This document shows, in pieces, positions 23,021-31,401 of a stretch of DNA of 41,391 nt (its first letter is position 1; each line of letters opens with the position of its first letter). The notes beneath the pieces are model-generated. The model ran no database searches and was not told where the DNA came from. It saw only the letters and a program-made list of their open reading frames with translations. Source of the DNA: Burkholderiaceae bacterium (GTDB lineage Bacteria > Pseudomonadota > Gammaproteobacteria > Burkholderiales > Burkholderiaceae_C); assembly GCA_016790175.1 (NCBI GenBank), contig JAEUPI010000147.1:1-41391 (forward strand), written 5' to 3'. The translations under genes and the position numbers were made by a program.

Positions 23021-24435
23021 ACCGTCCCGTGCCCCGCAACGACCGGCCCGAACGCTGGCAGCGCTTTCTCGCCGACCTCGAAGCCCATGCGTCGATCGCG
23101 CAGCCGCTCGTCAGCGAGGGCATGCTGGCCCGGGTGACCGGGCTGGTGCTCGAAGCAGCCGGTGTGCGCGCGCCGGTCGGCTCGGTGTGCGAGGTGCGTG
23201 GCCCCGGCGCGTCGCCAGTGATCGCCGAGGTGGTGGGCTTTCACGGCGACCGTGCCTACCTGATGCCCACCGGCGACGTGCATGGCCTGGCCAGCGGCGC
23301 CCGCGTCGTGCCCAAGCCGCCGCCGCGGCGCGCACCGCAGCTCGGCCGCGACAACCCGCTGTGGCGCCGCAGCGAGGACCGCAGCCTCCATCTGCCGATG
23401 GGTGCCGGCCTGCTCGGCCGTGTGGTCGACGCCCATGGCGCACCAATGGATCGCCTCGGCCCGCTGGCCGACGTGCACGAGCAGCCGATGATGCGCCGTC
23501 CGATCAACGCGATGGACCGCGATCCGATCCGCACGCCGCTCGACACCGGCGTGCGCGCGATCAACGCCCTGTTCACGATCGGCCGCGGACAGCGGCTGGG
23601 CCTGTTCGCCGGCACCGGCGTGGGCAAGTCGGTGCTGCTCGCCATGATGGCGCGCTACACCGCGGCCGACGTGATCGTGGTCGGGCTGATCGGCGAGCGC
23701 GGCCGCGAGGTGAAGGAATTCGTCGAAGACATCCTCGAGGCCGAGGGCCTGCGCCGATCGGTGGTGGTGGCCGCCCCGGCCGACGCGCCGCCGCTGGTGC
23801 GCATGCAGGGCGCGGCCTACGCGACCGCCATTGCCGAACACTTTCGCGACCAGGGCCAGCATGTGCTGCTGCTGATGGACAGCTTGACGCGCTACGCGAT
23901 GGCGCAGCGCGAGATCGCGCTGGCCATCGGCGAGCCGCCCGCCACCCGCGGCTACCCGCCGAGCTGCTTTGCCAAGCTGCCGCAGCTGGTGGAGCGCAGC
24001 GGCAACGGCCTGGCCGGCGGCGGCTCGATCACCGCGATCTATACCGTGCTCAGCGAAGGCGACGATCCGCAGGATCCGATCGCCGATGCGGCACGCGGCA
24101 TTCTCGACGGGCACATCGTGCTGTCGCGCGAGCTGGCCGAGGCCGGCCACTACCCGGCGATCGACGTCGAACGCTCGATCTCGCGCGTGATGCCCAGCGT
24201 GGCGCCGCGCGCGCAGGTCGACGCTGCACGTCGTGCACGCCAGATGCTCGCGCGCGTCAACAAGGCGCGCGACCTGATCCAGCTCGGCGCCTACCAGCCG
24301 GGCCACGATGCCGAACTGGATGCCGCGGTGCGGCTGCACCCGGCACTGACGCGGCTGCTGCAGCAGGACATGCACCAAAGCGCGCCGCTGGCCGACAGCT
24401 GGGCCGCATTGCGCGAGCTGATCGACACCCCATGA
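23017..24435 (+). CDS. fliI: Flagellum-specific ATPase FliI
   Basis: A 472-aa FliI related to the F1-ATPase beta subunit. Walker A is AGTGVGKS (residues 198-205); Walker B is [18 protein letters not shown]; other landmarks are [17 protein letters not shown] and [20 protein letters not shown]. It energises unfolding and release of export substrates at the base of the export gate. Overlaps fliH and fliJ by 4 nt each (ATGA), giving a translationally coupled fliH-I-J trio. Confidence 0.97.
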   Translation: MNRPVPRNDRPERWQRFLADLEAHASIAQPLVSEGMLARVTGLVLEAAGVRAPVGSVCEVRGPGASPVIAEVVGFHGDRAYLMPTGDVHGLASGARVVPKPPPRRAPQLGRDNPLWRRSEDRSLHLPMGAGLLGRVVDAHGAPMDRLGPLADVHEQPMMRRPINAMDRDPIRTPLDTGVRAINALFTIGRGQRLGLFAGTGVGKSVLLAMMARYTAADVIVVGLIGERGREVKEFVEDILEAEGLRRSVVVAAPADAPPLVRMQGAAYATAIAEHFRDQGQHVLLLMDSLTRYAMAQREIALAIGEPPATRGYPPSCFAKLPQLVERSGNGLAGGGSITAIYTVLSEGDDPQDPIADAARGILDGHIVLSRELAEAGHYPAIDVERSISRVMPSVAPRAQVDAARRARQMLARVNKARDLIQLGAYQPGHDAELDAAVRLHPALTRLLQQDMHQSAPLADSWAALRELIDTP

Positions 24436-24920
24436 CGATGACACCTTCTTCGCTCGACGCCCTGCTCACGCTGCTGGAACGCGAACGCCAGCAGCGCGAC
24501 CAGGCCCTGCTCGGTTTGCGCGATGCCCAGAACCAGGCCGAACACGCGTCGCTGCAGGCGCGCACGCTCAGCGCGTACCGCGCCGAATATGCCGAACGCT
24601 GGACCGGGCGCTTTCGCGCACCGGGCAGCATCGAGCTGATGCAGTGCTACCAGGGCTTCATGCAGCGGCTCGACCTGGCCATCGGCCAGCAGCGCGACAT
24701 CGTCGCGCAGGCCGAGCAGCGACTGCGCGAAGCGCAGGAGGCGCTGCGCGAACGCGAGCAGCGCCTGGGCTCGGTGGAGAAGCTGATCGAGCGCCGTCAG
24801 CTCGAACAGCACCGCCATGCCGCCCGCCGCGAACAGTCGCTGACCGACGAGCTGGCCCTGCGGCTGCACGAACGCAAGCGCCTGGCGCAGCGCGACCCGG
24901 GCACCGACACCCTCACCTGA
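24432..24920 (+). CDS. fliJ: Flagellar export protein FliJ
   Basis: A 162-aa protein that is almost entirely coiled coil: [27 protein letters not shown], then [29 protein letters not shown] and [19 protein letters not shown]. Size, position after fliI and heptad character identify FliJ, the central stalk of the FliI hexamer and an FlhA activator. Start ATG at 24432 overlaps the fliI stop; an alternative ATG 6 nt downstream would change only two residues. Confidence 0.92.
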   Translation: MTMTPSSLDALLTLLERERQQRDQALLGLRDAQNQAEHASLQARTLSAYRAEYAERWTGRFRAPGSIELMQCYQGFMQRLDLAIGQQRDIVAQAEQRLREAQEALREREQRLGSVEKLIERRQLEQHRHAARREQSLTDELALRLHERKRLAQRDPGTDTLT

Positions 24921-24946
24921 CCGCCTGATGCACCTGGAGCCTCACG

Positions 24947-26320
24947 ATGCTGCCCACACTGCCTGCCCTGCCGCCGCGCCCGGACATCTCGGCGCCCGCG
25001 ATGCCCGATGCCGGCGGCGCTGCTGCTGCCGAGCCCTCCACGCCGGGCCCGTTTGCGCGTGAGCTGCGCAAGGCCGAATCCAAGCCGTCCGAAACGCCGG
25101 AATCTCCGGAGCGCCAGGCTGCCCGAACGCGCGCACGCAACGAGGGTGTCCCACGCGAGCGCACCAGCGTGCCGGGCAAAGGCAGCCGCGAGACGCGCGA
25201 CACGCCGCCGCACAACTCGGTGGATCAGTCGGCGGACAAGGCGGCCGAAGAGCCGAAGGTCAAGAACCAGCAGGATTCGCCTGCCGCCGATCCACACGAC
25301 GCGGTCGACCGCTCGAACCGGGCCGCGCCGGACGAAACGCTGTCGACCCCGTCAACCGGCATGACCGATCGGGCGCGTCCGCTGGGCGGTGACCCCGTCA
25401 TCGTCGCCGAAACCGTGCCGACGCCGCAAGCCGCCGCTGCGCCGGACCCAAGGACCCTCGATCTGGCTGCCGCACGCCTGACCCTCTCGCCGGCGAGCAC
25501 CGACGCACTCGAAGGCGATGGCGTGGGCGCACCGACGAGCCGCAGCGCCCAGCCCGCGTTTCGAGGCCTGTCGCTGCGGCACGCGATGACGGCCGACAGT
25601 TCATCGAACGCCGCTGCCCGATCCGAATCGGGCCCGGCGGTCGACGCGCAGGCCGCCACAGCGCGTGCCATCACCTTTCAAGGTCACTTGGCGCCCGGCC
25701 AGCCGTCCGAGCCCGCGGACGCGCTCGAAGCGGCTCGGGCCGGTCTTCGCGCGGCCACTGGCGACGGGCCGCCGAACGGCCAGACGCTCGCCGCCGCATC
25801 GACGTCGCTGGCCGATCGTATGACCGTCACCCTGCAGTCGCCCCTCACCGCCGCGGCTGCGACCGGCACCACGGCCCAGGCCCAGCTGGGCGCCCCGGTG
25901 GGCAGCGCCGAATTCGCGCCGGCGCTCGGCGGGCAACTCGCGGTCTGGCTGCGCGAGGGCGTGCAGGAGGCGCAGCTGCAACTGCACCCGGCCGAGCTCG
26001 GGCCGGTGGCCGTGCAGATCGCGCTCGACGGAACGCAGGCGCAAGTGGATTTCCATGCCGCGCACGCACGAACGCGCGACGCCATCGAAGCGTCGCTGCC
26101 CACACTCGCCGCCGCGCTGCGCGACGCGGGCTTCACGTTGGCGGGTGGCGGTGTGTTCGGCCAGGGTGCGGGCGAATCCGGAGCGCGCCACACCGCCCGA
26201 ACCCTGCGCGGCGACGCGCGCGAACGCGCCGACACCGCGACGGCCATCGACACCGAAGCGATGCGCCGGGCACCGCCCGGTGGTCACTGGCGCCGCGGGC
26301 TGCTCGACGTGTTTGCCTAG
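24947..26320 (+). CDS. fliK: Flagellar hook-length control protein FliK
   Basis: A 457-aa FliK. The first 330 residues are low-complexity, rich in Ala, Pro, Ser, Thr and charge, as expected for the molecular ruler part. The C-terminal substrate-switch domain (about 325-410) carries LAVWLREGVQEAQLQLHPAELG, PVAVQIALDGTQAQVDFHA and LPTLAAALRDAGFTL, the Flg_hook pattern. It measures the hook and switches FlhB to filament export. It ends with WRRGLLDVFA. 131 nt separate it from fliL. Confidence 0.93.
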   Translation: MLPTLPALPPRPDISAPAMPDAGGAAAAEPSTPGPFARELRKAESKPSETPESPERQAARTRARNEGVPRERTSVPGKGSRETRDTPPHNSVDQSADKAAEEPKVKNQQDSPAADPHDAVDRSNRAAPDETLSTPSTGMTDRARPLGGDPVIVAETVPTPQAAAAPDPRTLDLAAARLTLSPASTDALEGDGVGAPTSRSAQPAFRGLSLRHAMTADSSSNAAARSESGPAVDAQAATARAITFQGHLAPGQPSEPADALEAARAGLRAATGDGPPNGQTLAAASTSLADRMTVTLQSPLTAAAATGTTAQAQLGAPVGSAEFAPALGGQLAVWLREGVQEAQLQLHPAELGPVAVQIALDGTQAQVDFHAAHARTRDAIEASLPTLAAALRDAGFTLAGGGVFGQGAGESGARHTARTLRGDARERADTATAIDTEAMRRAPPGGHWRRGLLDVFA

Positions 26321-26414
26321 TGTCGATCCCGGATCCGCCCGAGTCGGCCCCGAAAACACCGCTTATTCCGCCGCCCGGGCGATGAACCGATTCGAATAAT
26401 CGTCTGCAGGGATC

Positions 26415-26430
26415 CACGCCTGTCGGCGTG
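26415..26430 (+). promoter_or_regulatory. Hairpin in the fliK-fliL gap
   Basis: CACGCC-TGTC-GGCGTG is a perfect 6-bp stem ending 21 nt before the fliL ATG. The 131-nt gap is the longest within fliF to fliP, so an internal promoter or processing site may lie here; no T-tract follows the hairpin. Confidence 0.35.
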
Positions 26431-26451
26431 CGAGACCCTGCCGGAGAACGC

Positions 26452-27039
26452 ATGTCCACCGCCCCAGCCGCCACCGCCCCCGAGGATGCCGCCGCGCCTG
26501 CGCCAAAGGCCGGCGGCAAGAAGAAGCTGCTGATCATCGTGGGTGCCGCGTTGCTGCTGGTGCTCGCGGGCGGCGGCGGCGCCGCCTTCTACGTGATCAA
26601 GCAACGGCAGGCGGCAGCTGCAGCCGCGGCAGAAGGCGGCGAGGTGCAGGAAGCCAAGCCGAAGAAGAAGAAAGACGGCAAGAAGGCGGCGCCGGTGTTC
26701 CTGCCGCTGGACATCTTCACCGTGAATCTGGCCGACCGCGAAGCCGAGCGTTACGCGCAGGTCGGCGTGACGCTCGAGCTGGCCGACAGCCATGTGAGCG
26801 ACCAGCTCAAGGCCTACATGCCCGCGATCCGCAACGACATCCTGATGCTGCTCGCGCACAAGCGTGCCGAGGAGCTGCAGGACAGAGACGGCAAGCTCGA
26901 CCTGGCGCGCGAGATCAAGCGCGCCGCAAGCAAGCCGCTGGCCGACGCCGACGACCACGACGCGCACGCGAAGCCGGGCGACGAAGAAGACGAAGAACCC
27001 GTGCGCGCCGTGCACTTCTCTGCCTTCATCATTCAATAG
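26452..27039 (+). CDS. fliL: Flagellar basal body-associated protein FliL
   Basis: A 195-aa single-pass inner membrane protein. A Pro/Ala-rich cytoplasmic tail is followed by KKKLLIIVGAALLLVLAGGG (TM about 23-45), a charged linker (KPKKKKDGKK), then the periplasmic FliL domain: PLDIFTVNLADREAERYAQVGVTLEL and MPAIRNDILMLLAHKRAEEL. It supports stator function near the MS ring. GGAG lies 5 nt before ATG at 26452, deciding against the GTG at 26428. The tail is longer than usual: an acidic, His/Asp-rich insert (DADDHDAHAKPGDEEDEE) precedes the final VHFSAFIIQ. Confidence 0.93.
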   Translation: MSTAPAATAPEDAAAPAPKAGGKKKLLIIVGAALLLVLAGGGGAAFYVIKQRQAAAAAAAEGGEVQEAKPKKKKDGKKAAPVFLPLDIFTVNLADREAERYAQVGVTLELADSHVSDQLKAYMPAIRNDILMLLAHKRAEELQDRDGKLDLAREIKRAASKPLADADDHDAHAKPGDEEDEEPVRAVHFSAFIIQ

Positions 27040-27069
27040 CCGGCATCACCGAAGCCTGCGCGACGCGCC

Positions 27070-28074
27070 ATGAACCAGCAGATCCTGTCGCAAGACGAAG
27101 TCGACGCGCTACTCGAGGGCATCACCGGCGAGAGCCAGAAGCCCGAGGTCGAGGAAGCGCCGGCCGACGGCATCCGCTCGTACAACATCGCCAGCCAGGA
27201 GCGCATCGTCCGTGGTCGCATGCCGACCATGGAGATCATCAACGAGCGCTTCGCGCGCAACGCGCGCATCGGGTTGTTTAATCTGATCCGCAAGAGCCCG
27301 GAGGTCTCGATCGGCGGCATCAAGATCCACAAGTACTCGGCCTTCCTGCGCGAGATCGTGGTGCCGACCAACTTCAACATCATGTCGGTGCGGCCGCTGC
27401 GCGGTGCCGGGCTCGTCATCCTGGAGCCGAATCTGGTGTTCGCCGCCATCGATGCCATGTTCGGCGGTGCCGGCAAGTTCCACACCCGCATCGAGGGGCG
27501 CGACTTCTCGCCCACCGAGCTGCGCGTGATCCAGCGCATGGTCGACTGCATCACCACCGAGTACCGCAAGGCCTGGCTGGGCATCTATCCGCTGGAGCTC
27601 GAGTACCAGCGATCGGAAATGCAGCCGCAGTTCGCCAACATCGCCACGCCCAGCGAGATCGTGGTGTCGAGTTCGTTCACCTTCGAGTTCGGCGACGCCA
27701 CCGGCACCATGCATCTGTGCATTCCGTACGCGACGCTGGAGCCGATCCGCGACGTCCTGTACTCCAGCGTGCAGGGCGACGCCAGCGAACCCGACCGCCG
27801 CTGGGTGAACCTGCTGAAGTCCGAGATTCAGAGCGCCGAGGTGCAGCTGGTGGCCGAGCTGGCCACCGCCGAAGCCACCGTCGAGCAGTTGCTGGCGCTG
27901 AAGGCCGGCGACTTCATCGAGCTCGACCTCGACCCGATGGTGCACGCCAAGGTCGACGGCGTGCCGGTGTTCGACTGCCACTACGGCACCTCCAACGGCA
28001 AGTACGCCATCAAGATCGATCGATTGTTGACCGGCCCGCAACGCGGCTGGTTGGGAGAGTCCCATGTCAGCTGA
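27070..28074 (+). CDS. fliM: Flagellar motor switch protein FliM
   Basis: A 334-aa FliM of normal length. The N-terminal LSQDEVDALLEGI is the CheY-P-binding peptide. The middle CheC-like domain includes GRMPTMEIINERFARN, EYRKAWLGIYPLELEY and TFEFGDATGTMHLCIPY; the C-terminal SpoA domain includes LALKAGDFIELDL and PVFDCHYGTSNGKYAIKI. It is the C-ring target of phosphorylated CheY. It overlaps fliN by 11 nt. Confidence 0.97.
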   Translation: MNQQILSQDEVDALLEGITGESQKPEVEEAPADGIRSYNIASQERIVRGRMPTMEIINERFARNARIGLFNLIRKSPEVSIGGIKIHKYSAFLREIVVPTNFNIMSVRPLRGAGLVILEPNLVFAAIDAMFGGAGKFHTRIEGRDFSPTELRVIQRMVDCITTEYRKAWLGIYPLELEYQRSEMQPQFANIATPSEIVVSSSFTFEFGDATGTMHLCIPYATLEPIRDVLYSSVQGDASEPDRRWVNLLKSEIQSAEVQLVAELATAEATVEQLLALKAGDFIELDLDPMVHAKVDGVPVFDCHYGTSNGKYAIKIDRLLTGPQRGWLGESHVS

Positions 28075-28525
28075 CCCCGCGGCGAGCCCCGACGCGCCGA
28101 ATCCGGCACCGCAGGCCGAGGAAGACAAGATGGCCGCCGAATGGGCAGCCGCCCTCGCCGAGACCAAGCCGGAAGCAGGCACCGCTGTCGCGCCGACGGC
28201 CGACAACGCCACACCGGCGGCGTTTGCGAGCTTCGGTGCCGGCGCCGCACCGGCGGCGCCGAACGACATCAACATGATCCTCGACATCCCGGTGCAGCTG
28301 ACCGTGGAGCTGGGGCGCACGAAGATCCCGATCAAGCACATCCTGCAGCTGGCGCAGGGCTCGGTGGTCGAGCTCGAGGCGCTGGCCGGCGAACCGATGG
28401 ACGTGCTGGTCAACGGCTACCTGATCGCGCAGGGCGAGGTGGTGGTGGTCAACGACAAGTTCGGCATCCGTCTGACCGACATCGTCACGCCGAGCGAACG
28501 CATGCGCCGGCTGAGCCGCGCCTAG
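28064..28525 (+). CDS. fliN: Flagellar motor switch protein FliN
   Basis: A 153-aa FliN. An Ala/Pro-rich N-terminal extension of about 70 residues precedes the SpoA domain: NMILDIPVQLTVELGRTKIP, KHILQLAQGSVVELEALAGE, PMDVLVNGYLIAQGEVVVVN and FGIRLTDIVTPSERMRRL. It forms the lower C-ring with FliM and docks FliH. A GGGAGAG ribosome site lies within the end of fliM. Confidence 0.96.
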   Translation: MSADPAASPDAPNPAPQAEEDKMAAEWAAALAETKPEAGTAVAPTADNATPAAFASFGAGAAPAAPNDINMILDIPVQLTVELGRTKIPIKHILQLAQGSVVELEALAGEPMDVLVNGYLIAQGEVVVVNDKFGIRLTDIVTPSERMRRLSRA

Positions 28526-28533
28526 GCTGCCTC

Positions 28534-28905
28534 ATGACACCCGGCTTCGGATCGCTGCTCGGTTTCGCGGCGGTGATCGCGCTGATCCCGCTCGTGCTGT
28601 GGCTGCTCAAGCGCACGCCGGTCGGCGGCGCCGCCGCGCACGGCGTGATGCGCGTGGTGGCCATGCTGCCGATCTCGACCAACCAGCGCATCCTCGCCGT
28701 CGAGGTGGGCAGCGGCGAGGGCCGCACCTGGCTGCTGCTCGGCGTGTCGCCGGCCGGTATCCAGACCTTGCACTCGATGGCGCCGCTGGCCGATCTGCCG
28801 TCGGGCCCTGCCGGTGGAGCGCCGTTCGCGCAGTTGCTCGCGCGGCTGCAGAGCGCCAAGACCGGCGACGCGCCACCCACGACACCGAACCCCGATGCGC
28901 GCTGA
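28534..28905 (+). CDS. fliO: Flagellar biosynthetic protein FliO
   Basis: A 123-aa small membrane protein. One N-terminal TM (GFGSLLGFAAVIALIPLVLWLL, about 4-26) is followed by a compact cytoplasmic domain: VMRVVAMLPISTNQRILAVEV, RTWLLLGVSPAGIQTLHSM, and FAQLLARLQSAK near the end. This is the FliO pattern; FliO helps FliP assemble into the export gate. It sits 8 nt after fliN and just before fliP, the usual order. Confidence 0.9.
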   Translation: MTPGFGSLLGFAAVIALIPLVLWLLKRTPVGGAAAHGVMRVVAMLPISTNQRILAVEVGSGEGRTWLLLGVSPAGIQTLHSMAPLADLPSGPAGGAPFAQLLARLQSAKTGDAPPTTPNPDAR

Positions 28906-28939
28906 CGCCGTGACTGTTTTCTTCGTGCTGCTGCGCCGG

Positions 28940-29686
28940 ATGCGGACGCTGCTGCTGCTTTCGGCATTGTCGGCCGGCAGCGCAGCGGCTTTAGCGCAAT
29001 CGAACGCAGCCGGCGCCAACCTGCCGCTGATGGTGGCGCAAGGCCCGGGCGGCACCAGCTATTCGGTGCCGATCCAGACGCTGCTCGCGTTCACGGCGCT
29101 GAGCTTCCTGCCGGCCATCCTGCTGCTGATGACGGGTTTCACGCGCATCGTGATCGTGCTGTCGCTGTTGCGGCAGGCGCTCGGCACGCAGGCCGCGCCG
29201 CCGAACCAGGTGATCATCGGCATGAGCCTGTTTCTCACGCTGTTCGTGATGGGACCGACGATCGACAAGGTCTACGCCCAGGCTTGGGAGCCGTACCAGA
29301 CGAACAAGATCTCGTTCACCGAGGCCCTCTCGCGCGGCGAGGCGCCGATGCGCGAGTTCATGCTGAAGCAGACGCGACAGGCCGACGTGCAGCTCTTCGC
29401 ACGGCTGGCCAAGCTGCCCGCCGAGGTGAAGAGCGAAGACGTGCCGTTCAAGGTGCTGGTGCCGGCCTTCGTGACGAGTGAACTGAAGAGCGCGTTCCAG
29501 ATCGGCTTCCTGATCTTCATTCCGTTCCTGATCATCGACATGATCGTCGCCAGCGTGTTGATGAGCCTGGGCATGATGATGCTGAGCCCGGTGCTGGTGG
29601 CGCTGCCGTTCAAGCTGATGCTGTTCGTGCTGGCCGACGGCTGGAACCTGCTGCTCGGATCGCTGGCGGCGTCGTTCGTGACCTAG
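28940..29686 (+). CDS. fliP: Flagellar export gate protein FliP
   Basis: A FliP with a cleavable signal peptide (MRTLLLLSALSAGSAAALAQ) and the conserved membrane segments: LLAFTALSFLPAILLLMTGF, RIVIVLSLLRQALGTQ, PNQVIIGMSLFLTLFVMGP, then VPAFVTSELKSAFQIGFLIF, PFLIIDMIVASVLMSLGMMM and PVLVALPFKLMLFVLADGW. The start at 28940 gives a clean signal peptide of 248 residues in all. An in-frame ATG at 28895 overlapping fliO would add 15 residues and is the alternative. Five FliP form the export pore with FliQ and FliR. Unusually, fliQ does not follow directly; a 634-bp non-coding island does. Confidence 0.95.
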   Translation: MRTLLLLSALSAGSAAALAQSNAAGANLPLMVAQGPGGTSYSVPIQTLLAFTALSFLPAILLLMTGFTRIVIVLSLLRQALGTQAAPPNQVIIGMSLFLTLFVMGPTIDKVYAQAWEPYQTNKISFTEALSRGEAPMREFMLKQTRQADVQLFARLAKLPAEVKSEDVPFKVLVPAFVTSELKSAFQIGFLIFIPFLIIDMIVASVLMSLGMMMLSPVLVALPFKLMLFVLADGWNLLLGSLAASFVT

Positions 29687-29730
29687 GGTGGCTTCGATGG
29701 TCGACAGTTGCCGGCCTTGCCGTCCGTGCG

Positions 29731-29965
29731 GCGCGGTGGGCGGTACCCGCTGGGGGCTCATACTGGGTCGGTCGGCGCTGGCGCGCCGACTGCGCTGCGA
29801 TGCTCGCGCCATGAGGGCGGCTGCGGTGCCGCCGTTGCGGCGCTGCACGCGCCGCAACCTCACGACTCCTCGCCGGTCCGGCACCTGCGGCGCCGGACTT
29901 CCCCTCACGTCGCTGCGCTTCTCGCCGACCCACAAATCGCCCCCAACGGGTACCACCCACCGCGC
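29731..29965 (+). repeat. Structured intergenic element, copy B, with terminal inverted repeats
   Basis: Left arm (29731-29771) and right arm (29925-29965) pair through GCGCGGTGGG-C-GGTACCCG (18 of 19), then TG/CA, GGGGC/GCCCC and TGGGTCGG/CCGACCCA, around the internal loop TCATAC opposite CAAATC. Compared with copy A (9917-10153), three pairs are changed on both sides at once: C-G to T-A, A-T to G-C and C-G to G-C. Only one arm mismatch (C opposite A) is introduced. Same orientation relative to the plus strand as copy A. No transposase or target-site duplication is evident. Confidence 0.82.
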
Positions 29966-29968
29966 ACA

Positions 29969-30003
29969 ACCGCTCGCTGCCTTCGCCGCACACCACGAGC
30001 GGT
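29969..30003 (+). repeat. Stem-loop just downstream of repeat copy B
   Basis: ACCGCTCG (29969-29976) and CGAGCGGT (29996-30003) form a perfect 8-bp stem with a 19-nt loop, beginning 4 to 7 nt beyond the right terminal repeat. It takes the place of the ACCGAGCA/TGCTCGGT stem in copy A. Confidence 0.6.
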
Positions 30004-30036
30004 GCCGGGCAAAGGCGGGATCGGGCGGGACCGGGC

Positions 30037-30246
30037 GCGCCTATGAGGCGCCGAGAAGCGCAGGGGGCCGAAGGTTGCCCGTCGCCATAAGGCGACGGGC
30101 CGGCGAGGAGCTCGAGCTCCGAGCGCAGCGGCACTCCGAAGGAGTGTCGCGGCCGCGCGAGGGCGAGTTCCGCAGCCGCCTTCGGCCACCGAGCATCGCA
30201 GGGAACCCCCGGAGCGAAGCGCAGGGGGCGCCTCATCGAAGCGCCC
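30037..30246 (+). repeat. Array of compact hairpins (copy B island)
   Basis: GCGCCT-ATG-AGGCGC (30037-30051), GCCCGTCGCC-ATAA-GGCGACGGGC (30077-30100, perfect 10 bp), the 14-bp palindrome GGAGCTCGAGCTCC (30107-30120), a 10-bp stem with a GAA loop and one G-T pair (30128-30150), CCCCC/GGGGG (30206-30228) and GGGCGC/GCGCCC (30226-30246); the last two exclude each other. Stem sequences differ from each other and from those at 10283-10489. None has a T-tract. Confidence 0.72.
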
Positions 30247-30320
30247 GGGCCTGCCCGAGCCCACCTTTGCCTCGCCGGACCGTCGCATAGTTCCACCGCC
30301 CAACCCGCACGAACAGACAC

Positions 30321-30590
30321 ATGGACGCCCAACAAGTCTTCACCCTCGGCCAGCAAGGCCTGACGATGCTGCTCATCGTGGCCTCGCCGATCCTGATCGT
30401 CGTGCTCGTGGTCGGCCTCGTGGTCAGCATCTTCCAGGCCGCGACGCAGATCAACGAGACCACGTTGTCGTTCGTGCCCAAGATCGTGGCGGCCGTTGCC
30501 ACCTTGGCGGTCGCCGGTCCATGGATGCTGACGACGCTGGTGGAATACATCCAGCGCACCCTGCAGAGCATCCCCTCGGCCATCGGCTGA
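30321..30590 (+). CDS. fliQ: Flagellar export gate protein FliQ
   Basis: An 89-aa two-helix membrane protein: LTMLLIVASPILIVVLVVGLVVSIFQAATQINE, then LSFVPKIVAAVATLAVAGPWML. Length and the QAATQINE..LSFVPK loop are diagnostic of FliQ. Four copies wrap the FliP-FliR pore. It is separated from fliP by the structured island, so its expression may depend on read-through or on an unrecognised promoter within 30258-30320. Confidence 0.95.
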   Translation: MDAQQVFTLGQQGLTMLLIVASPILIVVLVVGLVVSIFQAATQINETTLSFVPKIVAAVATLAVAGPWMLTTLVEYIQRTLQSIPSAIG

Positions 30591-30627
30591 TCGCCGACCC
30601 ACGACTGCTGGTCGACTCTCGCGCGCG

Positions 30628-31389
30628 ATGTTCACCGTCACCGAGGCCCAGCTGCTGGCGTGGATCACGCCGCTGCTTTGGCCGTTCGTGCGCGCGCTGG
30701 CATTGTTCGCTTCGCTGCCGGTGTTCGGTCAACGTCTGGTGCCGGTGCGCCTGCGCGTGGCATTGGCTTTCTTCATCGCGCTGGCCGCTCAGCCCACGCT
30801 GCCGGCCATGCCGGCCGTGCCGCTCGATTCGGCCACCGCCATGCTGCTGCTCGTGCAGCAGGTGATCATCGGCGTGTCGCTCGGCTTCGCGGTGCGTGTG
30901 ATCTTCGCTGCGGTCGAGATGGCGGGCGAGGTCATCGGTCTGCAGATGGGCCTGAATTTCGCGAGTTTCTTCGACCCCGCCACCGCCAACCAGACCACCA
31001 CCGCCGGGCGCGTGTTCGGTTCGATGGTCGCGCTGCTGTTCATCGTCACCAACGGTCACCTGGCCGTGATCGCGGTACTGATCCAGAGCTTCCAGGCCTT
31101 TCCGGTGGCGCCGGAACCGCTGGCCTTCGTGCAGCAGATGCAGCCGCAACGCTGGGCCTCCGAGGTGTTCAGCCTCGGGCTGTGGATCGCGCTGCCGCTG
31201 ATGGGCATGCTGCTGTTCGTGAACCTGGTGCTGGGCGTGATTTCGCGCGTCGCACCTCAGATCAACGTCTTCGCGGTCGGCTTCCCCGTGACGCTCGGTG
31301 TCGGCCTGATCGGCATGCTGCTCACGCTGCCGCTGATGCAGGCTCCGTTCGCGATGGCGCTCGAGCGCATGCTGGCGCAGTTCCGCTGA
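30628..31389 (+). CDS. fliR: Flagellar export gate protein FliR
   Basis: A 253-aa polytopic membrane protein. FliR landmarks are PFVRALALFASLPVFGQRLVPVRLRVALAF, QQVIIGVSLGFAVRVIF, AGEVIGLQMGLNFASFFDP and LGVISRVAPQINVFAVGFPVTLGVGL. One FliR joins five FliP and four FliQ in the export gate. It ends the plus-strand operon; the convergent regulator gene ends 12 nt beyond, leaving no room for a terminator between them. Confidence 0.95.
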   Translation: MFTVTEAQLLAWITPLLWPFVRALALFASLPVFGQRLVPVRLRVALAFFIALAAQPTLPAMPAVPLDSATAMLLLVQQVIIGVSLGFAVRVIFAAVEMAGEVIGLQMGLNFASFFDPATANQTTTAGRVFGSMVALLFIVTNGHLAVIAVLIQSFQAFPVAPEPLAFVQQMQPQRWASEVFSLGLWIALPLMGMLLFVNLVLGVISRVAPQINVFAVGFPVTLGVGLIGMLLTLPLMQAPFAMALERMLAQFR

Positions 31390-31401
31390 GCGTGGGCGCG
31401 T

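Larger units (their letters stand above)
29687..30320. other. Non-coding island splitting fliP from fliQ
   Basis: 634 bases between two genes that usually touch or overlap. It holds repeat copy B (29731-29965), a hairpin just beyond it (29969-30003) and an array of compact hairpins (30037-30246). No open frame with homology or a good ribosome site is seen. The last 60 bases before fliQ (from about 30258) are free of these structures and carry the fliQ translation start region. Parallel in layout to the island at 9770-10568. Confidence 0.78.

Noticed and set aside
9917..30246. CRISPR array as an explanation for repeated structures.
   Set aside because: There are no evenly spaced direct repeats with unique spacers and no cas genes.
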